A DNA stretch of 64,000 nt, from the NCBI GenBank assembly GCA_022844135.1, contig JALHMG010000001.1:95021-159020 (forward strand). Direction: 5' to 3'. The position numbers and the translations under genes were made by a program. The notes beneath the pieces were generated by a model. The model was not told the origin of the DNA, did not search any database, and was given only the letters and a program-made list of their open reading frames with translations. The stretch is from Lysobacterales bacterium (GTDB lineage Bacteria > Pseudomonadota > Gammaproteobacteria > Xanthomonadales > SZUA-5). Each line of letters begins with the position of its first letter. The first letter of the stretch is position 1. Positions 58,121 to 64,000 of this stretch are shown here, one piece after another.

Positions 58121-58182
58121 AGCAAACGGATGCAAGCAAACGGACACGAGCAAACGGACACAAGCACAAGCAAACGGACACC
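58121..58182. repeat. 14-bp tandem repeat (AGCAAACGGACACA)
   Basis: Three contiguous 14-base units, a six-base partial, then a fourth unit. The units vary at only two or three positions. No spacers, so not a CRISPR. Confidence 0.85.
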
Positions 58183-58261
58183 GATAACTCAACGAGTCGA
58201 TTAATTTGATCCGGCGTTTGGAGGGTTCTGGCGTCCGAATCGGCCCTGAGAATTTCCGCGA

Positions 58262-58400
58262 GTTGGCGCGAGGCGAACGCACCCAGGTGCCAGCGGCGCC
58301 AAAGTTCCCGTGAGGTTTTTCTCACCCGGTCACGAGGCTCCGGGCATAGCCGATGCCCTTGAGCCACTGTCGCTTCCACTCGGCCGCTTTGGCTCCGAGT
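58262..58400 (-). repeat. Duplicated segment A, with a protein C-terminus remnant
   Basis: On the minus strand the end encodes LKGIGYARSLVTG and a stop. A second copy at 59690-59822 encodes IKGIGYARSLVTR and a stop; downstream sequence (GGCGCC...CTGGG) is also similar. It is the eroded end of an unknown gene plus its trailer. Confidence 0.6.
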
Positions 58401-58437
58401 GCAGTTATGTCAAAGTTTACCGACTTCTGCTGGGTGT

Positions 58438-58530
58438 CCCGAAGTGCCCCCTCGGTCCCGAAGTGCCCCTCTGCTGCGTGTCCCGAAGTGCCCCCTCGGT
58501 CCCGAAGTGCCCCTCCCGAAGTGCCCCTCT
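58438..58530. repeat. CCCGAAGTGCCCC tandem repeats
   Basis: Five units of CCCGAAGTGCCCC separated by short variable linkers (CTCGGT, TCTGCTGCGTGT). Related CCCGAAGTGTTGT units recur near 59098-59140 before the secreted-protein gene. Confidence 0.85.
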
Positions 58531-58706
58531 GCGCGTCGTCTTGCGACTAGACGACATCGCGGCGTAGTCTTGATGTCGTCTGTTTTTAGTTAGGTACGCA
58601 GATTCTTGGCGTTGCCATCCGTGGCTTCAGCAGCCTTATCGCGATTGCGGCAAATCCATCACATGGCAGACTTTTGTTGTCGTGAGGGGCAGATGGAGAG
58701 ATACCC

Positions 58707-58958
58707 GTGAACAGAGAGCACCAGTACTGGTTCCCAGCGAAAGAGTATGGGTGGGGCTGGGGCGTGCCCAAAACCTGGCAGGGCTGGGTGGTCTTGATTG
58801 CATACATCGCTGCCTTGCTCTTCGGCGGCCTACTGCTAGATGGCGGCAACAATCGCCTTCAGTACCTTGGCTTCGCAGCGATTGCAACAGTAATTCTGGT
58901 TGCCATTTGCTGGCTCAAGGGTGAGCCCCCAAGGTGGCGCTGGGGACGGAAGTCCTAG
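58707..58958 (+). CDS. Small membrane protein, unknown function
   Basis: 83 residues from GTG 58707 with GGAGAG upstream. The N-terminus is aromatic (YWFPAKEYGWGWG), followed by two hydrophobic helices (WVVLIAYIAALLFGG and LGFAAIATVILVAICWL) and a basic tail. No family is recognised with confidence. An attC-like motif starts about 33 bases after the stop. Confidence 0.6.
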   Translation: MNREHQYWFPAKEYGWGWGVPKTWQGWVVLIAYIAALLFGGLLLDGGNNRLQYLGFAAIATVILVAICWLKGEPPRWRWGRKS

Positions 58959-58990
58959 GCTCCATCGCCCGTGCCTTCATCTGCATGGTG

Positions 58991-59027
58991 CCCAGCGAAT
59001 AGGGATAGATCGCGCGAAGCCGCGATC
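58991..59027 (+). other. attC-like 5' half (copy 1 of GATAGATCGCGCGAAGC motif)
   Basis: GCCCAGC resembles an inverse core site and precedes GGATAGATCGCGCGAAGC with GATCGCG/CGCGATC arms forming a hairpin. The same motif recurs after the stops of two other small ORFs. No matching distal core was found. Confidence 0.4.
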
Positions 59028-59207
59028 GTATCCCGGGAGCTTGTCTGTAAGGCGAACGCTGAGAGTTATGTCAGAATTTTCTGACGGCTGCTGAGTTCCC
59101 AAAGTGTTGTCCTCCCGAAGTGTTGTCCCGAAGTGCTGTTTTTTCTGGGTCGATCCCCAGCGATGTGCTACCTTTTGTCATCCCGGTTTGGCATGAGAGG
59201 CGCGCTG

Positions 59208-59555
59208 ATGAACTACCCACTGGTCCGCTTCCTGTTGACGGCAGGCGTCGCGCTTGCGCTCGCAGCCTCGTCGGTGGATTCCGCCAGAGCCTCCCCTGCC
59301 TCGACCAAAGAGGTAGAAACCGAATACAAGGAGCAAGTCAAAATTGACCAGTGGATAGAACAAACAGCTTATGACGACCAATTCGGGGAGCGCCGCGACC
59401 TCGCGAAGGGCGACGCACAGGAAGCAGGCGCTCAATCGGCGGCGCCTGCGCCCGAAGTGGCCGTAGCTGAGCCAGAGGCACCGGCTGATGAGGCGGAGGC
59501 AGTGGCGGAAGAGGAAGAGGTCGAAGATTACGCTGCGGATGAGGAATCCGAATAA
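59208..59555 (+). CDS. Small secreted protein with acidic tail
   Basis: 115 residues. ATG 59208 has GAGAGG upstream and starts a signal peptide (NYPLVRFLLTAGVALALAAS). The mature protein is hydrophilic and ends in an Ala/Glu-rich tail, with a run of EEEE. No family was recognised. GTCTAAC, an attC inverse-core match, begins two bases after its stop. Confidence 0.6.
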   Translation: MNYPLVRFLLTAGVALALAASSVDSARASPASTKEVETEYKEQVKIDQWIEQTAYDDQFGERRDLAKGDAQEAGAQSAAPAPEVAVAEPEAPADEAEAVAEEEEVEDYAADEESE

Positions 59556-59556
59556 C

Positions 59557-59563
59557 GTCTAAC
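59557..59563 (+). other. attC inverse-core-like GTCTAAC
   Basis: GTCTAAC matches the RYYYAAC consensus just after an ORF stop, the expected place for the start of a cassette attC. The partner core was not found, so this site may be decayed. Confidence 0.35.
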
Positions 59564-59865
59564 TCATTCCGGGAACTCGCATAAGGCGCATTCTCGCGGC
59601 AAGAAAAGGTACAACCACCAGATTCCTGTCAGTGGCCATCCAGACGGCTTTACGATCGGAGTGATCGGAAGGAAGTCGGTGGCTAACAACGCAAAGCCAA
59701 CCGCCCAGGCTTCCGGGGCGCCAAAAATCCCCAGTGATCGCTCTCACCGAGTGACAAGACTCCGCGCATAACCGATGCCCTTGATTCGTCGCCGATGCCA
59801 TTCCGCTGCTTTGGCTTCGAGCGGCCATGTGCGTTGCATCGGATCAGGCTACCGGCGGATCGTCG
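59564..59865. other. Intergenic sequence with duplicated segment B
   Basis: No gene is supported here. The section 59690-59822 is the second copy of duplicated segment A. It joins directly to the integrase remnant. Confidence 0.5.
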
Positions 59866-60240
59866 CCAGCCTGGAAGTGTGGCCAGCACGATGCGCGCGA
59901 TCTCACCCTGCGTGAGCACATCGGGCAGCGCTTTGACCACCGGCGCCTTGACCATCTCGACCCACGGCCACTCGCGCTGCAGCACGTGACGGCAGAAGAA
60001 CTGCAAACCGCAGCGCTCGATTTTCACGAGGCTCCAGGAGCGCGTGTCGATGAGCCACGCGAAGTAGTTCTTGAAGTCCTCGGCCGACAATCGATCTGTA
60101 CAGCGATCGAAAAACGCCGCCACGCGCCGCACCGCACGGGAATCACCATCGACGGACTGAGGCGCTTTGCCTTGCAGTTTCAAAGCCCTAAGATGTTGCC
60201 CATACAGCGTCTCGAAACGGACCCGCTCCGATGCTTCCAT
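59866..60240 (-). pseudogene. Tyrosine recombinase (XerC/integrase) N-terminal remnant
   Basis: About 125 residues of an N-terminal SAM-like core-binding domain are recognisable: HLRALKLQGKAPQSVDGDSR, FFDRCTDRLSAEDFKNYFAWL and VLTQGEIARIVLATLPGW. The catalytic domain with R-H-R-Y is missing; the frame runs instead into segment B. The style resembles integrases found near IS91-like elements or integrons, by memory. Confidence 0.7.
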
Positions 60241-60298
60241 CGCCCTTCTCCCTCAATGCGCACGCGAGATTGCTTGCGAGAGAAAAGGTGCGCCGATG

Positions 60299-60365
60299 GC
60301 CGGGCAATTTCAGCTACGATGGCTGTTCCTGCCGCGTAGCGGCTTGGTTCAACATGGCGTTAGGC
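60299..60365 (+). other. attC-like site ending in GTTAGGC
   Basis: CAACATGGCGTTAGGC carries a perfect GTTRRRY core at 60359-60365, preceded by a GCTACG/CGTAGC hairpin and a degenerate GCCGGGC in the inverse-core position. The following ORF starts 18 bases later, as in cassettes. Confidence 0.45.
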
Positions 60366-60371
60366 GTCAGA

Positions 60372-60381
60372 GGGGGGGGGG
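60372..60381 (+). repeat. Run of ten G residues
   Basis: Ten consecutive G bases lie immediately upstream of GTG 60383 and would serve as, or alter, its ribosome-binding site. Possible slippage site. Confidence 0.6.
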
Positions 60382-60382
60382 C

Positions 60383-61129
60383 GTGCGGCTTGAGACGAAC
60401 CGGGATTTGTACCGCGCCGTCTGCGAATTGAGGAAGAAGTGTGAAACCAACGTGCCTGATCTGAGATTGTATCTAGAGCGCGTACTCATTTCCTCTTGCG
60501 AACTTAGCAAGAAGAATGAGTTGAACTTGCCCGAGCTCTTTGAACTTCTTGAATCCGGATTCCATGAAACAGGTGACATGCCGGAAGGCTGGGAGAATGC
60601 GTGTGCTGAGCACTTTGAGGCATGGGTAGATTCGGTTTCATTTCAAATAATAGACCTACAAAAGATGGCAGAATCTGGTGCTCTTCAAGACCCTCAAAGA
60701 TACTTTGGCCTCCCGGGACCACGAGGAATCTATTGGAACAACTTTGGTCCTCTAACGTTTCTTGAATGTGGGGTTGCAGGTTTCTTTGATGGGTGGGCAC
60801 CTGGTGAAGACTCCGGGCGCAGGTTATTCAAAGGTCTAGCAGGCTGTTGAGAAACAGCCTGCTAGCGCGAACCATGGATGGTTCGCACGTTGATCAAGCA
60901 CGTAAGTGCTTGATCAATGGAGAGCGAGTCCGGACATGCGCCGGACTCGCGACTTGAGAAATGCACAGGAAGTGCGTTTCTCAACATCGTGCTAGTTGGC
61001 GTTATTGGAGAAGATGGGAAGCTGACCACCGTGCAGGCGTCCGAAATTGAGCACGTAGAGTTTGACATTCTAGGAATAAATTGGGAAGGAATTGCCGCGT
61101 TTTTTAAGGTGTGTCAACTGTATGGGTGA
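60383..61129 (+). pseudogene. Hypothetical ORF interrupted by the five-hairpin element
   Basis: From GTG 60383 the frame reads through LETNRDLYRAVCELRKKC and GVAGFFDGWAPGEDSGRRLF, then enters the repeat and stops at 60848. After the repeat the same frame continues GVIGEDGKLTTVQASEIEHV to a stop at 61129. Removing 156 bases gives a continuous 196-residue frame through FKGLVGVIGEDG. The protein is soluble, Glu-rich and unidentified. Confidence 0.8.
60836..60995. mobile_element. Five-hairpin 160-bp element, copy 2
   Basis: Bounded by CTAG on both sides (60836-60839, 60992-60995). Hairpins: 60836-60865 (13-bp perfect stem, GAGA loop), 60867-60886, 60890-60917 (12-bp perfect stem, GTAA loop), 60924-60950 and 60954-60984. 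The outermost 15 bases inside the CTAGs are imperfect inverted repeats of each other (13/15). It interrupts an ORF and differs from copy 1 at two positions. Confidence 0.9.
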
Positions 61130-61141
61130 TTCCGTGCTGAC

Positions 61142-61322
61142 GCCTGACAATTTGGGATAGATCGCGCGAAGGCAGTACAATCCACAAGACGGAGAATGGT
61201 CAGAAATCTGGTCTTTTTACGTTGCGGTTATAAGGTAGGCACACCCGGTTCGCTACGTTCAAGCGGTTGGGGTCGCTCTTACCACCGCTATTACGCAGCG
61301 GCGGCCTAACGTGGCGTTGGAC
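61142..61322 (+). other. attC-like region with GATAGATCGCGCGAAG motif (copy 2)
   Basis: GCCTGAC at 61142 is followed by GGGATAGATCGCGCGAAGGC, and the segment closes with GGCCTAAC and the perfect core GTTGGAC at 61316-61322. The next ORF starts 15 bases later. At about 180 bases it is long for an attC and may be a fused or noncoding cassette. Confidence 0.5.
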
Positions 61323-61336
61323 GTCAGGAGAAAGTT

Positions 61337-61879
61337 ATGGGTGAAACCGAAGTCAGGGCCAGCAAATTCTTGAGCCTCTTGTTGCGCCACAATCCAGGTG
61401 AGATTGGACTGGAACTTTCGAATGACGGGTGGGCCAAAATATCAGATTTGGTTGAGCTGACGAAGGACCGAAAGCTCCGTCTGACGCGAGACTTGGTTGA
61501 GCGTGTCGTGGAACTGAACGACAAAAAGAGATTCGTGATAAGTGTTGATGGTGTCCGGATTCGTGCAAACCAAGGGCACTCGATTGCCGTTGATGTCGGA
61601 CTGCGAGAACATTCACCTCCTGATGTACTCTTTCACGGGACAGCTTCCGGCTTTATTGAGTCAATTATGAAGTTCGGTCTCTTGCGTGGAGTTCGACAGC
61701 ATGTGCACCTTTCCGCGGATGTCGAAACTGCCAAACAGGTTGGGAAAAGACACGGTAGTCCACTGGTTCTGAGAGTTCTGGCACTTGAGATGAAAAGGGA
61801 AGGCTTCAGCTTCTATTTGTCAGAGAATATGGTCTGGCTAACAGAGCATGTGCCTGTTAGGTTTTTGGTTCGGGCCTGA
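61337..61879 (+). CDS. kptA: RNA 2'-phosphotransferase (KptA/Tpt1 family)
   Basis: 180 residues with the complete KptA pattern: ASKFLSLLLRHNPGEIGLEL, VRIRANQGHSIAVDVGL, LFHGTASGFIESIMKFGL, and RQHVHLSADVETAKQVGKRHG. Tpt1 enzymes use NAD to remove a 2'-phosphate from RNA, in eukaryotes after tRNA splicing; bacterial roles are unclear. It lies between two attC-like sites, so is probably a captured cassette gene. Start at ATG 61337 with AGGAGAAAG upstream. Confidence 0.93.
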   Translation: MGETEVRASKFLSLLLRHNPGEIGLELSNDGWAKISDLVELTKDRKLRLTRDLVERVVELNDKKRFVISVDGVRIRANQGHSIAVDVGLREHSPPDVLFHGTASGFIESIMKFGLLRGVRQHVHLSADVETAKQVGKRHGSPLVLRVLALEMKREGFSFYLSENMVWLTEHVPVRFLVRA

Positions 61880-61880
61880 G

Positions 61881-61927
61881 ATCCAACGAACGGGGTTGAA
61901 CAAGCAAGGTGTCGCAGGACGTTGGGC
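61881..61927 (+). other. Short attC-like site
   Basis: ATCCAAC just after the kptA stop and GTTGGGC at 61921-61927 match the two core consensuses, with GGTTGAAC between them. It is short (47 bases) for an attC, so the boundary is uncertain. Confidence 0.4.
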
Positions 61928-62002
61928 TCGCGGTCTTCGCTCCGTTGACAACGCGAGCGTGCGGAGTGCAATTCGAATTTGCGATGAGAACGGGGGGCGG
62001 TA

Positions 62003-62788
62003 ATGGGTGCGTGGGGAGAGGGCATTGAGGAGAGTGACACCGTTCTCGATGTCATCGAGATTTTCGTCGAGCAACTACGCTCCTCGCAGTGTGCAGCGGC
62101 GGCTACTGCAAAAGTGCGGGAGGAGTTTATTCATCTGTTCGCCGAAGCCGAAGCCGATGCAGACGCCGTCGCACATGTACGCATTGGGTTGGCGCTGGTG
62201 CAGTGGCGCTACGGGGCGCTGGAGACAACGCTACTGGATATGGTGCGCTCGGACTTGGCCGCGCGAAATGGGATCGACAACTACTCTGACCCGGCAAGGC
62301 GCGAGCAGGTGCTGCGAGCGTTTGTAGCAAAGCTGGCCAAACCCAACCCAAAGCCGCAGGCGTATCCGAAACCACGGAAGGCATCGCTACGTCCACCCAA
62401 ACCAAGACTCGCCGCGTTCGAGTCTGGCGACTGTCTAGCGCTGCAATTGCCGAGCGGAGCCTACCGCGCCGCACTCGTATTGGCACGCGATCGATGTTCC
62501 GACATCGAGGAGTTCAACGTCATTGCTCGCCTCGACTGGCAGGGTTCGCAGCCGCCGCCACCTGACGTCTTTGCTTCGCCGCGCCCGTTGCGTATTGCTA
62601 TGCATCCTTGGGGCCCGTACAGAGGGCCGGCACGCGTCGCCGTGGTCGGACGAATTGCTGTAGACCCGGCACTGTTTGGGATCGAGAAGATGCCGGACTA
62701 CTGGTCCTGGCAATTTGTACGTGTTGGTGAAGGGCGCCGGCCAATGTCGTGGATCGGGTGGGAGGAGCTGGCGGGTCTGCTGCCCTAA
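62003..62788 (+). CDS. Hypothetical protein (MGAWG N-terminus)
   Basis: 261 residues. The N-terminus MGAWGEGIEESDTVLDVIEIF has the MGAWGxG...D pattern of DUF4259-like proteins. A basic Pro/Lys linker (AKPNPKPQAYPKPRKASLRPP) separates it from a C-terminal beta-rich domain with GDCLALQLPSGAYRAALVLA. No function is assigned. The frame has typical GC-rich codon use. A GGGGGGCGG run precedes the ATG. Confidence 0.6.
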   Translation: MGAWGEGIEESDTVLDVIEIFVEQLRSSQCAAAATAKVREEFIHLFAEAEADADAVAHVRIGLALVQWRYGALETTLLDMVRSDLAARNGIDNYSDPARREQVLRAFVAKLAKPNPKPQAYPKPRKASLRPPKPRLAAFESGDCLALQLPSGAYRAALVLARDRCSDIEEFNVIARLDWQGSQPPPPDVFASPRPLRIAMHPWGPYRGPARVAVVGRIAVDPALFGIEKMPDYWSWQFVRVGEGRRPMSWIGWEELAGLLP

Positions 62789-62968
62789 GGATTGGATCGA
62801 AAGCGAGAAATCAAAAGCATCTCTAGGTTCGATCGTGGTAACCATAGCCGTAGACTGCGTGGCGGACCCCTGTCCTGGTCGCAGTGATGGTAGACACCGA
62901 GAACTTGATCCACCAGATAGACTCATCAGGCCCGTTCGAAGGGGCGCCCATAGGGCTTAACGAGTAAA

Positions 62969-62992
62969 TCGGTACGTTATAGATCGTACCGA
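62969..62992. other. Hairpin TCGGTACG / CGTACCGA
   Basis: A perfect 8-bp stem with an eight-base loop, 65 bases before the small ORF at 63058. It is close to a GGTATAC repeat. No function assigned; it lies in a 269-base stretch without a confident gene. Confidence 0.45.
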
Positions 62993-63057
62993 CCACGGTA
63001 TACACGGCTTGCGATGTATACTACGCACCAGGTTGTGCACGCACGGAGGTTTTCGAG

Positions 63058-63246
63058 ATGGTATGGATTGGTTCTCGGCGTAATCAGTTACTCCTCGGTG
63101 GCAGTGTCGGCGCTCTCGTCGGCGGTTTATTTGCGCACTTCGCAAGCTTCGAGGAGGCACTTGTGCCGATCTTCGCAGGCTTTGCACTTGGTCAGATTGT
63201 TGCAGTCGTCGCTGCTTCACTGCTGCAACCCAACGAACAGAGATAG
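63058..63246 (+). CDS. Small two-helix membrane protein
   Basis: 62 residues from ATG 63058 with GGAGG upstream. Two hydrophobic, Gly/Ala-rich segments (LLLGGSVGALVGGLFAHF and LVPIFAGFALGQIVAVVAAS) suggest a helical hairpin. The stop sits within an attC-like motif. No family is known. Small, but the ribosome site and composition support coding. Confidence 0.5.
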   Translation: MVWIGSRRNQLLLGGSVGALVGGLFAHFASFEEALVPIFAGFALGQIVAVVAASLLQPNEQR

Positions 63247-63265
63247 ATCGCGCGAAGCCGCGAAC
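63229..63265 (+). other. attC-like 5' half (copy 3)
   Basis: ACCCAAC overlaps the end of the 63058 ORF and is followed by GATAGATCGCGCGAAGCCGCGA, matching the motif at 59002 and, in part, at 61153. Confidence 0.45.
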
Positions 63266-63701
63266 TTGTCCTGGGTGAACAAGCCCGGTCTCGCCCCGAT
63301 GCCCGGTCCGCAATCAGTGGTCGGCGCAGGATTGGGCCGATGAGGCGCATGGGCGTTTTGCACTTCGGACGGCACATCGGCTTTGCCATGCAGGAACCCG
63401 TAATCGCGCACGCGGCGCAAGCCGCTGGGCGAGTAGTGTTGCAGCACGGGCCAGAGAAACTCAGCGATGGGTAGTGGGCGCCAGGCCGGGCACCTGTGCT
63501 TGCAGGGTCTATGCCGACGCTACGCACTACTGTCCGGCTATTGCGACCCTGTTCCAATGTTTCTCTGGGTCGAATTGCGATAGTAGAGCGGGCGATTACT
63601 TACCGACCAACCGGACGCCGGATGGGCGCGGCGGCGTCAATCAAGCCTTGCCGGCCGGCGCCGGTTAGCTTCGTTGTTGGTCCCTACAAGGAGATATAGA
63701 G
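63247..63701. other. Noncoding stretch before the last gene
   Basis: About 450 bases with no supported ORF. It contains the end of an attC-like motif and GCCGGTTAGCT near 63661, which could be a degenerate core site. Nothing else stands out. Confidence 0.5.
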
Positions 63702-64000
63702 ATGAAGCACTGGATTGGCCGCTGGTTGATTGGCGTATCTATCATTCACACATTGTTTGCGATTTTTGTTTTTCGCGATGTTTTGACTTCGCTCATTCAA
63801 CGTGGCGTCTTCAACACTGTCGGTAGCGACCCAATGACCGGCGCTGTTGTGTGGTTTGTTCTGTTTGGAGTCGTGCTTTTCATTTGCGGCTTGGCCATAT
63901 CCGCGCTTGAGCAATCTTCTTCCAATCCCCTGCCAAAATCGCTGGGCTGGAGTCTTCTGACACTTGTCGCGCTTGGAGTCGTGCTCATGCCTGCATCCGG
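63702..64000 (+). CDS. Membrane protein (DUF6463-like), 3' end outside window
   Basis: At least 99 residues, cut by the window end. ATG 63702 has a very good AAGGAG ribosome site eight bases upstream. KHWIGRWLIGVSIIHTLFAIFVFRD is the first helix and resembles DUF6463 proteins by memory; two more helices follow (AVVWFVLFGVVLFICGLAI and SLLTLVALGVVLMPA). Function unknown. Confidence 0.65.
   Translation, partial: MKHWIGRWLIGVSIIHTLFAIFVFRDVLTSLIQRGVFNTVGSDPMTGAVVWFVLFGVVLFICGLAISALEQSSSNPLPKSLGWSLLTLVALGVVLMPAS

Larger units (their letters stand above)
57972..58706. other. Repeat-rich noncoding region
   Basis: No convincing gene in 735 bases. It holds the AGCAAACGGACAC array, a copied C-terminal segment at 58262-58400 and the CCCGAAGTGCCCC array, and then a potential leader of the 58707 gene. 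Confidence 0.6.

Noticed and set aside
58121-58182. Possible CRISPR array
   Set aside because: Units are 14 bases, directly adjacent, and lack unique spacers.
60917-61129. 70-codon ORF starting MESESGHAP after the first three hairpins
   Set aside because: Its first 26 residues are simply the mobile element read in one frame, also seen at 41756; the rest is the tail of the interrupted gene.
62823-63005. 60-codon minus-strand ORF before the 63058 gene
   Set aside because: No ribosome site or family match, and it spans a hairpin; coding status could not be supported.

Overview
The window is about 64 kb of GC-rich bacterial DNA. Several neighbourhoods point to a gammaproteobacterium, most likely Lysobacterales/Xanthomonadales: prfB-lysS, dedD-cvpA-purF, and metG next to rnfB and divergent mrp. 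The order-level placement is inference from gene order and protein style; no rRNA or tRNA gene was seen.

Region 1 (1-24.8 kb) is a surface-glycan island. It is a same-strand chain of 24 genes, 17 of whose junctions are clear four-base ATGA/GTGA/TTGA overlaps. It holds eleven glycosyltransferases, two membrane O-acyltransferases, two hexapeptide acetyltransferases, an FkbM and a zinc-ribbon methyltransferase, a polysaccharide deacetylase, a Wzy/ligase-like membrane protein, and sugar-nucleotide genes: two galE-type epimerases, gmd plus a shorter gmd-like paralogue, and fcl for GDP-L-fucose. A convergent WecA-type initiating transferase closes it. No flippase or ABC exporter lies in the window, so the locus probably continues upstream.

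Region 2 (25-52.1 kb) is mostly housekeeping and cell-envelope genes. It starts with a 1.6-kilo-residue secreted peptidase C25 (gingipain-like) protein ending at a strong terminator, then an orphan FkbM methyltransferase, prfB with its programmed +1 frameshift, lysS, purF-cvpA-dedD, an oxidoreductase, an M20 peptidase, a secreted lipase-like protein, a TPR protein, a class-C beta-lactamase-like hydrolase, lemA with an M48 protease, a TonB-domain lipoprotein, rnfB, metG and mrp.

Region 3 (52.1-64 kb) is accessory and eroded. It has an IS110 remnant, an IS1380-family transposase, a Y1-type transposase remnant, tandem repeats, a PIN/antitoxin pair, and an operon of three (plus one truncated) one-helix membrane paralogues. 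After these come small ORFs, including a KptA RNA 2'-phosphotransferase, separated by attC-like sequences. This part looks like a decayed integron-style cassette array without a visible intact integrase.

The most notable signal is a 160-bp element of five consecutive hairpins, present twice and nearly identical, with CTAG or CTGG at its ends. One copy sits in the loop of a transcription terminator after the lipase gene. The other interrupts an ORF, and removing exactly 156 bp (the element plus one CTAG) restores an unbroken reading frame. A separate 111-bp inverted-repeat element is also bounded by CTAG.
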